Shown: positions 8,997-19,423, counted from the stretch's first letter. The stretch is DNA of 64,000 bases from Pseudomonas sp. PDM05 (GCF_014851685.1 NZ_JACVAC010000002.1:372001-436000), one strand, 5' to 3'. Notes: generated from the sequence alone by a model not told the origin. A program made the numbers and translations.

Positions 8997-10454
8997 TCAG
9001 AGCAGCACCACGTCGTATTGTTCCTGGGAATACATGGTTTCAACCTGGAAACGAATTGTGCGTCCGATAAACCCCTCCAATTCGGCGACGTTGCCGGACT
9101 CTTCGTCCAACAGACGGTCGACCACTTTCTGGTTGGCGAGCACTCTATAACCTTCGGCCTGGTAAGCCCGAGCCTCTCGTAGGATTTCCCGGAAAATCTC
9201 GTAGCAAACGGTTTCCGGAGTCTTTAATTTACCGCGCCCCTGGCAACTGCTGCACGGCTCGCACAGCACTTGCTCAAGGCTTTCGCGGGTGCGCTTGCGG
9301 GTCATCTGCACCAGGCCCAGCTCGGTGATGCCGATAATGTTCGTCTTGGCGTGGTCGCGCTCCAGTTGCTTCTCGAGGGTGCGCAGCACCTGACGCTGGT
9401 GCTCTTCATCTTCCATGTCGATGAAGTCGATGATGATGATCCCGCCCAGGTTGCGCAGGCGCAGTTGACGGGCAATCGCAGTGGCCGCTTCGAGGTTGGT
9501 CTTGAAGATGGTTTCTTCGAGATTGCGATGCCCCACGAACGCGCCAGTGTTGACGTCGATGGTGGTCATGGCCTCCGCAGGGTCCACCACCAGATAGCCA
9601 CCGGACTTCAGTGGCACTTTGCGTTCCAGGGCTTTCTGGATTTCATCTTCAACGCCATACAGGTCAAAGATCGGCCGCTCGCCAGGATAGTGCTCCAGGC
9701 GATCGGCAATTTCCGGCATCAGCTCGGCAACAAATTGCGTGGTGCGCTGGAAGGTCTCCCGCGAGTCGATGCGAATTTTCTCAATCTTGGGGCTGACCAG
9801 ATCGCGCAGGGTACGCAGGGCCAGGCCCAGGTCTTCGTAGATGACACTGGGTGCGCCGATGGTCTTGATCTGTGCGCCGATCTGGTCCCACAGGCGCCGC
9901 AGGTAACGGATGTCCATGAGGATTTCATCGGCACCGGCACCTTCGGCGGCGGTACGCAGGATGAAACCGCCAGCTTCCTTGATGCCTTCGGCCGCCACAC
10001 AGTCGCTGACCACCTTCTTCAGGCGCTCGCGCTCGGCTTCATCTTCGATCTTCAGGGAGATGCCGACGTGGGCGGTACGCGGCATGTACACCAGATAGCG
10101 CGACGGAATCGATAGCTGCGTGGTCAGGCGCGCGCCTTTGGAGCCGATGGGGTCCTTGGTGACTTGCACCACCAGGCTCTGCCCTTCGTGCACCAGCGCG
10201 CTGATGCTCTCTACCGCCGGGCCTTCGCGCAGGGAGATTTCCGATGCGTGGATAAACGCTGCACGGTCCAGGCCGATGTCGACGAATGCCGCCTGCATGC
10301 CCGGCAAGACACGCACCACCTTGCCTTTATAGATATTGCCGACGATCCCGCGCTTCTGGGTACGCTCGACGTGCACTTCTTGCAGAACACCGTTCTCTAC
10401 CACCGCCACGCGTGATTCCATCGGCGTGATATTGATCAGAATCTCTTCACTCAT
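8997..10454 (-). CDS. rng: Ribonuclease G
   Basis: 485 residues (E. coli 489). RNase G is an endoribonuclease of the RNase E family that matures the 5' end of 16S rRNA and turns over some mRNAs. The S1 domain is about residues 38-120 (GNIYKGKVVRVLPGMQAAFVDIG). Catalytic aspartates lie in DVNTGAFVG and IIIIDFIDM, and the zinc-link cysteines in CEPCSSCQGRG. I start at the ATG at 10454 (MSEEILINITP); a GTG at 10481 is in frame but unlikely. It follows maf by 70 bases in the mre operon. Confidence 0.96.
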   Translation of the reverse strand: MSEEILINITPMESRVAVVENGVLQEVHVERTQKRGIVGNIYKGKVVRVLPGMQAAFVDIGLDRAAFIHASEISLREGPAVESISALVHEGQSLVVQVTKDPIGSKGARLTTQLSIPSRYLVYMPRTAHVGISLKIEDEAERERLKKVVSDCVAAEGIKEAGGFILRTAAEGAGADEILMDIRYLRRLWDQIGAQIKTIGAPSVIYEDLGLALRTLRDLVSPKIEKIRIDSRETFQRTTQFVAELMPEIADRLEHYPGERPIFDLYGVEDEIQKALERKVPLKSGGYLVVDPAEAMTTIDVNTGAFVGHRNLEETIFKTNLEAATAIARQLRLRNLGGIIIIDFIDMEDEEHQRQVLRTLEKQLERDHAKTNIIGITELGLVQMTRKRTRESLEQVLCEPCSSCQGRGKLKTPETVCYEIFREILREARAYQAEGYRVLANQKVVDRLLDEESGNVAELEGFIGRTIRFQVETMYSQEQYDVVLL

Positions 10455-10524
10455 GGCTAGGTCTCGTTCAGGCGTTTTCACAATAGTGACCGATCGCTTA
10501 GGGCTGGGCGCTGGGGTTAGGCGT

Positions 10525-11121
10525 TCAGCGCGCGGTAAGGTGTTGCCAACAGGGTATGCCGAATTGACCGAGCAGTTGCGCGGTTTCGCACACCGGCAGG
10601 CCTACCACGGCGGAATAACTGCCATTGAGCCCGGCGACAAACACCGATCCAAGCCCTTGAATAGCATAGCCGCCCGCCTTGTCCTGGGGTTCGCCACTGT
10701 GCCAGTAGGTTGTAGCTTCCTCGACAGAAATACTGCGAAAACGTACACGACTGCTTACACAAACAGTTTCGCAGCGCTGGCCATCGGTCACGGCAATGGC
10801 AGTGAGCACGTCATGTTCACGCCCCGCCAGCGCCATCAACATGGCCAGGGCATCGGCCTGATCCACGGGTTTGCCGAGGATCTGGCCGTCGACAATGACA
10901 GCGGTGTCGGCACCCAGCACACAGGCACCCGAGGCGTGTTCAAGCGCAGCCAAACCCGCCGCAGCCTTGCCGCGCGCCAGACGCTCGACGTAGGAAACGG
11001 CGGATTCGTGGGTAAGAGGAGTTTCATCAATCGCGGCGCTGACCACGGTGAAGGGCACACCGATCTGGGTCAGCAACTCACGTCGCCTCGGGGAGCCCGA
11101 GGCCAGATAAAGCGAATTCAT
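10525..11121 (-). CDS. maf: Maf-family nucleoside triphosphate pyrophosphatase
   Basis: 198 residues. Maf proteins hydrolyse non-standard or excess NTPs (dTTP, UTP) to the monophosphate and PPi. The P-loop-like start [13 protein letters not shown], the [17 protein letters not shown] block and [10 protein letters not shown] are the family signatures; the last resembles the YhdE (dTTP/UTP) branch. I start at the ATG at 11121, preceded by GGGAGAG; a longer frame adds 18 unlikely residues. Its place between mreD and rng is the standard gamma-proteobacterial order. Confidence 0.94.
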   Translation of the reverse strand: MNSLYLASGSPRRRELLTQIGVPFTVVSAAIDETPLTHESAVSYVERLARGKAAAGLAALEHASGACVLGADTAVIVDGQILGKPVDQADALAMLMALAGREHDVLTAIAVTDGQRCETVCVSSRVRFRSISVEEATTYWHSGEPQDKAGGYAIQGLGSVFVAGLNGSYSAVVGLPVCETAQLLGQFGIPCWQHLTAR

Positions 11122-11171
11122 GCAGACTCTCCCTGTAGGACTCGATAACCAGGCAGAGCCTCGCAATCCAT

Positions 11172-11660
11172 TCAATTGATTTTATAGCGACGACGTAACC
11201 CACGCAGGCCAAAACTGATCCAGGGCCACAGCAGCGCACTGACCAGCGCCGGCAATACCAACGCGAGCGTCGGCTGGCGGTTGCCCGTCAGGGCACTGAG
11301 CCATAGCTGCACCAACTGCGCCAGGCCGAAGATCACCAGGATCACCAGGCACTGCTGCCACATCGGAAACATGCGCAAACGCTGCTGCAACGACAGCACC
11401 AGGAACGTAATCAGCGTCAGGATCAGCGCGTTCTGGCCCAGCAAGGTGCCATACAGCACGTCTTCCGCCAAGCCCAGGAACAGCGCGGTGACCATGCCGA
11501 TCTTGTGCGGCAGGTTCAGCGACCAGAAGGCCAGCAGCAATGCCAGCCAGAGCGGACGCAGGATTTCCATGAATTGCGGCAACGGAGAAACGCTGAGCAG
11601 CAAGCCGACCGCGAAGGTCAACCAGACGATCCAGCCATTGCGCGAATGAGTACCGGCCAT
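11172..11660 (-). CDS. mreD: Rod shape-determining protein MreD
   Basis: 162 residues, almost wholly hydrophobic with about five membrane helices. MreD is the inner-membrane partner of MreC in the elongasome that guides lateral peptidoglycan synthesis. Its ATG overlaps the mreC stop (TAATG), so the two are coupled. The conserved [18 protein letters not shown] segment supports the call. Confidence 0.95.
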   Translation of the reverse strand: MAGTHSRNGWIVWLTFAVGLLLSVSPLPQFMEILRPLWLALLLAFWSLNLPHKIGMVTALFLGLAEDVLYGTLLGQNALILTLITFLVLSLQQRLRMFPMWQQCLVILVIFGLAQLVQLWLSALTGNRQPTLALVLPALVSALLWPWISFGLRGLRRRYKIN

Positions 11661-12808
11661 TATTCCTCCCTCTGCCGCGTGGTTGCCGGAGCCGTTGCCG
11701 CTGGACGGGCAGCCGGCGTTGCAGCAGGCGGTTTGGTCGCAGGCGTGGCAGTCGCGGGCGCCGAAGCAGGTGGTTTGGTGGCCGCCGGCTTCACCGCGTG
11801 CGCGTTGTGCGCAGCTGGCTTGACCGGCGTCGCGACCGGCGCGGCGGCAGCGGGAGCGGCCGCAGGTGTGGCCGATGGCGCAGCGGCAGGCTTGGGCACC
11901 GTCGCAGGGACGATCGGCGTGGTGCCGTTCTGCTTGTCTTCGGCTTCCTGGGCTTGGGCGGCATCGTTGGCGCGTTCTTCCGGGGTGCGGTTGTCGCTGA
12001 ACACCAGCAGCAGATAGCGGCTGCGGTTCAGGGCGGCAGTCGGCACGGCACGGACGATGGCGAATGGCTGGCCGGAGTCGTGGATCACTTCCTTGACCGT
12101 CGCCACCGGATAACCCGCCGGGAACCGTTGACCCAGGCCGGAGCTGACCAACAGGTCGCCTTCCTTGATGTCGGCGGTATCGGCTACATGACGCAATTCC
12201 AGGCGTTCCGGGTTGCCGGTGCCGCTGGCAATCGCACGCAGGCCGTTGCGGTTGACCTGCACCGGAATGCTATGGGTCGTGTCCGTCAGCAACAGTACGC
12301 GCGAGGTGTAGGGCATCAACTCGACCACCTGGCCCATCAAGCCACGGGCATCGAGCACCGGTTGACCGAGGACCACACCGTCGCGCTCACCTTTGTTGAT
12401 GATGATGCGATGGGTGAAGGGGTTGGGGTCCATGCCGATCAACTCGGCGACTTCGACCTTCTCGTTGACCAGCGCGGAAGAGTTGAGCAACTCGCGCAGC
12501 CGAACGTTCTGCTCGGTGAGGGCCGCCAGCTTTTGCATGCGCCCCTGCAGCAGCAGGTTTTCAGTCTTGAGTTTTTCGTTCTCGGCGACCAGCTCGGTGC
12601 GGCTGCCAAATTGGCTGGCCACGCCCTGGAACAGCCGTTGCGGCAGGTCGGTGATCCAGTAAGTCTGCATCAACACCAGCGACATCTGGCTGCGCACGGG
12701 CTTGAGCAGTGCGAAACGGGCATCGACCACCATCAGCGCGACCGAAAGCACGACCAGCACCAACAAGCGCACGCCCAATGAGGGGCCTTTGGCGAAAAGC
12801 GGTTTAAT
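11660..12808 (-). CDS. mreC: Cell shape-determining protein MreC, apparent AUU start
   Basis: 382 residues if begun at the ATT at 12806-12808 (KPLFAKGPSLGVRLLVLV follows). One membrane helix near residues 12-30, a coiled coil around 70-110 (AENEKLKTENLLLQ) and the beta-rich MreC periplasmic core follow. MreC links MreB to the peptidoglycan synthases. No ATG or GTG occurs between an upstream in-frame TGA and a TTG at 12778. A strong GGAGGAG (12815-12821) sits exactly 6 bases before the ATT, while the TTG has only AAAGG. The C-terminal 80 residues are an Ala/Pro/Thr-rich tail (TPAAAPAAAAPVATP) of low complexity. Confidence 0.93.
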   Translation of the reverse strand: MKPLFAKGPSLGVRLLVLVVLSVALMVVDARFALLKPVRSQMSLVLMQTYWITDLPQRLFQGVASQFGSRTELVAENEKLKTENLLLQGRMQKLAALTEQNVRLRELLNSSALVNEKVEVAELIGMDPNPFTHRIIINKGERDGVVLGQPVLDARGLMGQVVELMPYTSRVLLLTDTTHSIPVQVNRNGLRAIASGTGNPERLELRHVADTADIKEGDLLVSSGLGQRFPAGYPVATVKEVIHDSGQPFAIVRAVPTAALNRSRYLLLVFSDNRTPEERANDAAQAQEAEDKQNGTTPIVPATVPKPAAAPSATPAAAPAAAAPVATPVKPAAHNAHAVKPAATKPPASAPATATPATKPPAATPAARPAATAPATTRQREE

Positions 12809-12886
12809 AGGCCGCTCCTCCCAGGCAAATGTTCTCTTTACTCATACGGCATCTAACCGGCCTGGATGCAGGTTGAAGAAGATAAA

Positions 12887-12924
12887 CGCCAACAGGCAGC
12901 ACTGCAAAGTGCTGCCTGTTGGCG
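12887..12924 (-). terminator. Hairpin between mreB and mreC (terminator or attenuator)
   Basis: A perfect 17-base-pair inverted repeat (12887-12903 and 12908-12924, four-base loop), followed on the minus strand by the T-rich TTTATCTTCTT. It starts 24 bases after the mreB stop. This should end much of the mreB transcription, with read-through into mreC, giving more MreB than MreC/MreD. Confidence 0.75.
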
Positions 12925-12947
12925 ACGCATGAACCGACCAACGAAGC

Positions 12948-13997
<1,050 letters not shown>

Positions 13998-14184
13998 CTA
14001 GGCAACGCGTGGGTAAAAAAGTGCGGCAAACTCTAACAACGACAGGGATTTTGGGCAAGGCGCCAATGTGCTAAATTGGCCGACTTTCTACGCACCAACC
14101 CCCACAATCGCGGCCATATGACCGTAGAAATGCGGTAGTGTTCCGACAATCTAACACACGGACGCCTTTCCACTGGAGAATCCC

Positions 14185-14472
14185 ATGGCGCTTGAACGCT
14201 CCGACGTGGAAAAAATCGCTCACCTGGCCCACCTGGACCTGGTTGAAAGCGAAATTCCACAAACCACCGCAGCCCTGAACAGCATTCTCGGGCTGGTTGA
14301 CCAAATGCAGGCCGTGAATACCGACGGCATCGAGCCCCTGGCTCACCCACTGGAAGCCAGCCAGCGCCTGCGCGCAGACGTCGTGACCGAACGTAATAAT
14401 CGCGAGGCCTACCAGTCCATCGCACCAGCGGTCGAAAACGGCCTGTATCTGGTTCCGAAAGTCATCGACTAA
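14185..14472 (+). CDS. gatC: Asp-tRNA(Asn)/Glu-tRNA(Gln) amidotransferase subunit C
   Basis: 95 residues, full length. GatC wraps GatA and GatB and stabilises the GatCAB complex, which makes Gln-tRNA and/or Asn-tRNA by amidating mischarged tRNA. The start [19 protein letters not shown] and the [16 protein letters not shown] segment are typical. The ATG has CTGGAG upstream. gatA follows after 16 bases. Confidence 0.97.
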   Translation: MALERSDVEKIAHLAHLDLVESEIPQTTAALNSILGLVDQMQAVNTDGIEPLAHPLEASQRLRADVVTERNNREAYQSIAPAVENGLYLVPKVID

Positions 14473-14488
14473 AGGGAAAGAGCCTTTC

Positions 14489-15940
14489 ATGCATCACATG
14501 ACTCTGGCCGAGATCGCCCGCGGTCTCGCCGACAAAAAGTTTTCTTCCGAAGAGCTGACCAGGACCCTGCTGGCGCGTATCGCCGCACTGGACCCGCAGG
14601 TCAACAGCTTCATCAGCCTCACCGAAGAGCTGGCCCTGAGCCAGGCCAAGGCCGCCGACGCACGTCGCGCCAACGGTGAGAATGGCGCACTGCTGGGCGC
14701 TCCAATCGCCCACAAGGACTTGTTCTGCACCCAGGGTATCCGCACCAGCTGCGGCTCGAAGATGCTCGACAACTTCAAGGCGCCCTATGACGCCACCGTG
14801 GTGTCCAAGCTGGCTGCCGCCGGGGCCGTGACCCTGGGCAAGACCAACATGGATGAATTCGCCATGGGTTCGGCCAACGAATCGAGCTACTACGGCGCGG
14901 TGAAAAACCCGTGGAACCTGGAGCACGTGCCCGGCGGCTCGTCCGGCGGTTCGGCTGCAGCCGTTGCCGCGCGCTTCCTGCCGGCGGCCACCGCCACCGA
15001 CACCGGCGGCTCGATCCGCCAGCCAGCGGCGTTCACCAACCTCACCGGCTTGAAGCCGACCTATGGTCGCGTTTCCCGCTGGGGCATGATCGCCTACGCC
15101 TCCAGCCTCGATCAGGGCGGCCCGTTGGCACGCACCGCCGAAGACTGCGCGATTTTGTTACAAGGCATGGCCGGGTTCGATCAACAGGACTCCACCAGCA
15201 TCGATGAGCCAGTGCCGGACTACAGCGCCAGCCTCAACACGTCGATCAAGGGCCTGCGCATCGGCGTGCCGAAGGAGTACTTCAGCGCCGGTCTCGACCC
15301 ACGCATCGCCGAACTGGTGCACAACAGCGTCAAGGAGCTGGAAAAGCTCGGCGCGGTGATCAAGGAAATCAGCCTGCCGAACAATCAGCACGCGATCCCT
15401 GCCTACTATGTGATCGCCCCGGCTGAAGCCTCTTCCAACCTGTCGCGTTTCGACGGCGTGCGCTTCGGCTATCGCTGCGAAAACCCGAAAGACCTGACCG
15501 ACCTGTACAAACGCTCCCGTGGCGAAGGCTTCGGTGCCGAAGTACAACGCCGCATCATGGTCGGTGCCTACGCCCTGTCGGCCGGCTACTACGACGCGTA
15601 CTATCTCAAGGCGCAAAAGATCCGTCGCCTGGTGAAGAACGACTTCATGGCTGCCTTTAATGAAGTCGACGTGATCCTCGGCCCAACCACGCCGAACCCG
15701 GCCTGGAAGCTCGGCGCCAAGAATGGCGACCCGGTGGCTGCGTACCTCGAAGACTTGTACACCATCACCGCCAACCTCGCGGGCCTGCCGGGCTTGTCCA
15801 TGCCTGCCGGTTTCGTCGATGGCCTGCCGGTGGGCGTGCAATTGCTCGCCCCGTATTTCCAGGAAGGCCGCCTGCTCAATGTGGCGCACCAGTACCAGTT
15901 GCACACAGACTGGCACACCCGCACCCCTACCGGCTTCTGA
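14489..15940 (+). CDS. gatA: Amidotransferase subunit A
   Basis: 483 residues, amidase-signature family. GatA hydrolyses glutamine and passes ammonia to GatB. The Ser-cisSer-Lys triad is visible: Lys in PIAHKDLFC, the first Ser in [15 protein letters not shown] and the nucleophilic Ser in [10 protein letters not shown]. The ATG at 14489 gives [18 protein letters not shown]; a second in-frame ATG lies three codons on. It overlaps neither neighbour and is 10 bases from gatB. Confidence 0.98.
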   Translation: MHHMTLAEIARGLADKKFSSEELTRTLLARIAALDPQVNSFISLTEELALSQAKAADARRANGENGALLGAPIAHKDLFCTQGIRTSCGSKMLDNFKAPYDATVVSKLAAAGAVTLGKTNMDEFAMGSANESSYYGAVKNPWNLEHVPGGSSGGSAAAVAARFLPAATATDTGGSIRQPAAFTNLTGLKPTYGRVSRWGMIAYASSLDQGGPLARTAEDCAILLQGMAGFDQQDSTSIDEPVPDYSASLNTSIKGLRIGVPKEYFSAGLDPRIAELVHNSVKELEKLGAVIKEISLPNNQHAIPAYYVIAPAEASSNLSRFDGVRFGYRCENPKDLTDLYKRSRGEGFGAEVQRRIMVGAYALSAGYYDAYYLKAQKIRRLVKNDFMAAFNEVDVILGPTTPNPAWKLGAKNGDPVAAYLEDLYTITANLAGLPGLSMPAGFVDGLPVGVQLLAPYFQEGRLLNVAHQYQLHTDWHTRTPTGF

Positions 15941-15950
15941 GGAGAACACT

Positions 15951-17396
15951 ATGCAATGGGAAGTCGTGATCGGGCTGGAGATTCATACCCAGCTCGCCAC
16001 CCAATCGAAGATTTTCTCCGGTAGCGCCACCACGTTCGGTTCCGAGCCCAACACCCAGGCCAGCCTGGTCGACCTGGGCATGCCCGGTGTCTTGCCGGTG
16101 CTGAACCAGGAAGCGGTGCGCATGGCGGTGATGTTCGGCCTGGCGATTGACGCCGAGATCGGCCAGCACAACGTGTTCGCGCGCAAGAACTACTTCTACC
16201 CGGACCTGCCCAAGGGCTACCAGATCAGCCAGATGGAACTGCCGATTGTCGGCAAGGGCCACCTGGACATCCCTCTGGAAGACGGCACCATCAAGCGCCT
16301 CGGCGTGACCCGTGCGCACCTGGAAGAAGATGCCGGCAAGAGCCTGCACGAAGAATTCCCGGGCGCCACCGGCATCGACCTGAACCGTGCCGGCACGCCG
16401 CTGCTGGAGATCGTTTCCGAACCGGACATGCGCAGCGCCAAGGAAGCCGTGGCCTACGTCAAGACCATCCACGCACTGGTGCGTTACCTAGGCATCTGCG
16501 ACGGCAACATGGCCGAAGGTTCGCTGCGTTGTGACTGCAACGTGTCGATCCGCCCGAAAGGCCAGGTCGAGTTCGGCACTCGCTGCGAGATCAAGAACGT
16601 CAACTCGTTCCGCTTCATCGAGAAAGCGATCAACAGTGAAGTGCGCCGCCAGATCGAGCTGATAGAAGACGGCGGCAAGGTCATCCAGCAGACCCGCCTG
16701 TACGACCCGAACAAAGACGAAACCCGCGCCATGCGCAGCAAGGAGGAAGCCAACGACTACCGTTACTTCCCCGATCCGGACCTGTTGCCGGTGGTCATCG
16801 AGGACGCGTTCCTCAATGACGTACGCGCCACCCTGCCGGAATTGCCGCAGCAGAAACGCGAGCGCTTCCAGGAGCAGTTCGGCCTGTCGGTCTACGATGC
16901 CAGCGTGCTGGCCTCCAGCCGTGAGCAAGCCAACTACTTCGAAAAAGTCGTGAGCATTGCCGGTGACGCCAAGCTGGCGGCCAACTGGGTGATGGTCGAG
17001 CTGGGCAGCCTGTTGAACAAGCAGGGCCTGGAAATCGACGAAGCCCCGGTCACTGCCGAGCAATTGGGCGGCATGCTGCTGCGCATCAAGGACAACACCA
17101 TCTCCGGCAAGATCGCCAAGACCGTGTTCGAAGCCATGGCCAGCGGTGAAGGCAGCGCCGACGAGATCATCGAGAACCGCGGCCTCAAGCAAGTCACCGA
17201 CAGCGGCGCGATCTCGGCCGTGCTGGACGAAATGCTCGCGGCCAACGCCGAGCAGGTCGAACAGTACCGTGCGGCAGACGAAGCCAAGCGCGGCAAGATG
17301 TTCGGCTTCTTTGTGGGCCAGGCAATGAAAGCCTCCAAAGGCAAGGCCAACCCGCAACAGGTGAACGAATTGCTCAAAAGCAAGCTCGAAGGCTGA
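15951..17396 (+). CDS. gatB: Amidotransferase subunit B
   Basis: 481 residues. GatB binds the misacylated tRNA, activates the Glu or Asp side chain with ATP and accepts ammonia from GatA. The start [15 protein letters not shown], the zinc-site cysteines in the [16 protein letters not shown] region and the C-terminal YqeY-like tail ([20 protein letters not shown]) support it. GAGGAG at 15939-15944 gives the ribosome site for the ATG at 15951; the open frame extends upstream inside gatA but that is not used. Confidence 0.98.
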   Translation: MQWEVVIGLEIHTQLATQSKIFSGSATTFGSEPNTQASLVDLGMPGVLPVLNQEAVRMAVMFGLAIDAEIGQHNVFARKNYFYPDLPKGYQISQMELPIVGKGHLDIPLEDGTIKRLGVTRAHLEEDAGKSLHEEFPGATGIDLNRAGTPLLEIVSEPDMRSAKEAVAYVKTIHALVRYLGICDGNMAEGSLRCDCNVSIRPKGQVEFGTRCEIKNVNSFRFIEKAINSEVRRQIELIEDGGKVIQQTRLYDPNKDETRAMRSKEEANDYRYFPDPDLLPVVIEDAFLNDVRATLPELPQQKRERFQEQFGLSVYDASVLASSREQANYFEKVVSIAGDAKLAANWVMVELGSLLNKQGLEIDEAPVTAEQLGGMLLRIKDNTISGKIAKTVFEAMASGEGSADEIIENRGLKQVTDSGAISAVLDEMLAANAEQVEQYRAADEAKRGKMFGFFVGQAMKASKGKANPQQVNELLKSKLEG

Positions 17397-17408
17397 TAGC
17401 GACGAATG

Positions 17409-17439
17409 GTCCGAGTGAGATCCCATGCTCAACTCGGAC
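17409..17439 (+). terminator. Possible terminator after gatB
   Basis: GTCCGAGTGAG pairs with CTCAACTCGGAC (one bulged base) 12 bases past the gatB stop. It is followed by ACTTTG, a weak T-tract. Confidence 0.45.
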
Positions 17440-17444
17440 ACTTT

Positions 17445-17531
17445 GTAGGAGCGGGCTTGCTCGCGAAGGCGGTTGATCAGTGAAGGAATACTTGGCTGAC
17501 ACACCGCCTTCGCGAGCAAGCCCGCTCCCAC
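17445..17531. repeat. REPIN (inverted REP pair)
   Basis: Two copies of (G/T)AGGAGCGGGCTTGCTCGCGAAGGCGG in inverted orientation, about 40 bases apart. First of nine such loci in the window; lies between gatB and the RlpA-like gene. Confidence 0.9.
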
Positions 17532-17550
17532 ATTTGATAAGGGGGTATCC

Positions 17551-17928
17551 TTGAAAATGCAGCGTCTATTTGCCCTTCTGGCCCTGTTCTCGCTGTTGGC
17601 CGGCTGCGCCAGCGGCGTCATCAACCCCAACGGCTACGACGAAACCGGCACCGCCTCCTATTACGGCGCCAAGCACCACGGCAAAAAGACCGCCAGCGGT
17701 GAACCCTTCAACCAGAACGCCCTGACCGCCGCCCACCGGCAACTGCCGTTCGGCACCCAGGTCAAGGTCACCAACTTGAACAACGACAAATCCGTGGTGG
17801 TGCGCATCAATGATCGCGGCCCGCATACCCGTGGGCGCTTGATCGATCTTTCACGCAAGGCCGCCGAGCAGTTGGGCATGATCAGCAGCGGTACCGCACG
17901 CGTGCGGGTACAAGCCCTTGGCAACTGA
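17551..17928 (+). CDS. RlpA-like double-psi beta-barrel lipoprotein
   Basis: 125 residues. A lipoprotein signal ([14 protein letters not shown]) puts Cys at about residue 20, then one double-psi beta-barrel domain with [36 protein letters not shown] and [18 protein letters not shown]. This is the RlpA fold; P. aeruginosa RlpA cuts glycan strands lacking stem peptides. No SPOR domain is present, so this is a short paralogue rather than RlpA proper. The TTG at 17551 has AAGGGGG 5 bases upstream; an ATG at 17557 has the same site at 11 bases. It ends in the same frame as the next gene. Confidence 0.85.
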   Translation: MKMQRLFALLALFSLLAGCASGVINPNGYDETGTASYYGAKHHGKKTASGEPFNQNALTAAHRQLPFGTQVKVTNLNNDKSVVVRINDRGPHTRGRLIDLSRKAAEQLGMISSGTARVRVQALGN

Positions 17929-17940
17929 GGAGCCCTGGCC

Positions 17941-19032
17941 ATTTTCGGATTACTGACAGCCCTCTCCCCCTGGAGCCTGCTCGAACTAGTCGGCGGCCTG
18001 CTGCTGCTGATCACCGGCGCCGAAATCCTGGTGCGCGCGGCGGTGCGCCTGGCTGCCAGCCTCAAGGTGCGGCCACTGATCATTGGCCTGACGATCGTCG
18101 CCTTCGGCAGCAGCGCGCCGCAGATGAGCGTCAGCCTGCAAGCCACCCTGGCAGGCAACACCGACATCGCGGTGGGCAGCGTGATCGGCAGCAGCATCTT
18201 CAACATCCTCGTCACCCTGGGCCTGTCGGCGCTGATCATCCCGCTGCGGGTCTCGCGCCAGCTGGTACGCCTGGACATCCCGGTGATGATTCTCGCCGCG
18301 CTACTGGTGTTCACGCTGGCGGCCAATGAAGCACTCACACCGGCCGATGGCCTGTTGTTGCTGAGCGCGCTGATCGCCTACCTCGGCGTGCTGCACTACC
18401 AGACCCGCCACTCTCGCCGCCCACGCACCCTGGACACCGTGGCCCGCGCGCCCTGGCTGAGCAGCGTGCTGTTGATAGTCGGCGGGCTGCTGATCCTGCT
18501 GCTTGCCGGCCACCTGCTGCTCGCTGGGGCGGTGGATGTGGCGGCGGACCTGGGCTTGTCGGAGCGCATAATCGGCCTGACGCTGATCGGCGTCGGCACC
18601 TCCCTGCCGTGCCTGGCGACCTCGCTGATCGCCGCCCTGCGCGGCCAGCGGGAAATCGCCGTGGGCAACGTGATCGGCAGCAACCTGTTCAACCTGTTGG
18701 GTGTGCTGGGGTTCACCGCCCTGGTGGCGCCCACGCCGCTGTCGGTATCGCCCAATGCCTTGGATTTCGACCTGCCGGTGATGCTCGCCGCCGCGGCGCT
18801 GTGCCTGCCGGTGTTCTACAGCGGCTACCGCGTAACCCGCGCCGAAGGCCTGGTGCTGCTGGGCCTGTACCTGGCATATGGGCTGCATGTGATGTCGTTC
18901 ACCACTGGCATGCCGCTGGCCACCAAGCTTGAACACCTGATGCTGTATTACGTCCTGCCAGTGCTGGTGGCATTCCTGTTGTTCAGCACGCTGCGAGCCT
19001 GGCGCCGTCAACACAAGAGGGAATCGCAATGA
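17941..19032 (+). CDS. CaxA/YrbG-type sodium/calcium exchanger family protein, non-canonical start
   Basis: 363 residues if begun at the ATT at 17941. About ten membrane helices in two inverted repeats: GAEILVRAAVRLAASLKVRP with GSVIGSSIFNILVTLG, and DLGLSERIIGLTLIGVGTSLP with GNVIGSNLFNLLGVLG. YrbG-type proteins are cation/calcium exchangers. The first possible GTG (18031) would lose the first helix and the GAE motif, so initiation must be upstream: ATT at 17941 (GAGGAG 8 bases before) or CTG at 17935. The canonical GTSxPE glutamates are replaced (GSSAPQ and GTSLPC), so transport activity or substrate may differ. Stop overlaps the next ATG. Confidence 0.82.
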   Translation: MFGLLTALSPWSLLELVGGLLLLITGAEILVRAAVRLAASLKVRPLIIGLTIVAFGSSAPQMSVSLQATLAGNTDIAVGSVIGSSIFNILVTLGLSALIIPLRVSRQLVRLDIPVMILAALLVFTLAANEALTPADGLLLLSALIAYLGVLHYQTRHSRRPRTLDTVARAPWLSSVLLIVGGLLILLLAGHLLLAGAVDVAADLGLSERIIGLTLIGVGTSLPCLATSLIAALRGQREIAVGNVIGSNLFNLLGVLGFTALVAPTPLSVSPNALDFDLPVMLAAAALCLPVFYSGYRVTRAEGLVLLGLYLAYGLHVMSFTTGMPLATKLEHLMLYYVLPVLVAFLLFSTLRAWRRQHKRESQ

Positions 19033-19412
19033 CCGATCAGAAGAAGTCCGGGGTTGAAATGCGTCGCCAGGTCATGGGCGACGTGTTCGTCGACCGTGCC
19101 TTGGGCAACGCCACCGAATTCACACAACCGTTGCAGGATTTCGTCAATGAACATGCATGGGGCGGTGTGTGGAATCGCGAAGGCTTGCCGCTGAAGACCC
19201 GCAGCCTGATCACCCTCGCCGCCCTCACCGCGCTCAAGTGCCCGCAGGAGCTCAAGGGTCACGTACGGGGCGCGTTGAACAATGGCTGTACGGTGGAAGA
19301 GATTCGCGAGGCACTGCTGCATTGCGCGGTGTATGCGGGTGTACCGGCGGCGATCGATGCGTTCAGGGCGGCGCAGGAAGTGATTGAGGCGTATCAGGCC
19401 GATCAGCAGTGA
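19029..19412 (+). CDS. Carboxymuconolactone decarboxylase family protein (PcaC-like)
   Basis: 127 residues, one CMD domain with the PcaC pattern: MRRQVMGDVFVDRALGN, HAWGGVWNREGLPLKTRSLITLAALTAL, ELKGHVRGALNNGCTVEEIREALLH and YAGVPAAIDAF. PcaC decarboxylates 4-carboxymuconolactone in protocatechuate breakdown, but no other pca gene is nearby. The AhpD-type CxxC is absent (only one Cys in LKCPQE), so peroxidase activity is unlikely. ATG overlaps the exchanger stop (ATGA), which implies coupling. Real substrate unknown. Confidence 0.82.
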   Translation: MTDQKKSGVEMRRQVMGDVFVDRALGNATEFTQPLQDFVNEHAWGGVWNREGLPLKTRSLITLAALTALKCPQELKGHVRGALNNGCTVEEIREALLHCAVYAGVPAAIDAFRAAQEVIEAYQADQQ

Positions 19413-19423
19413 CGGCTAGATAG

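Noticed and set aside
18031..18033. GTG as start of the CaxA-type gene
   Set aside because: It would delete the first membrane helix and the GAE motif, and it has no ribosome site; an upstream rare start fits better.
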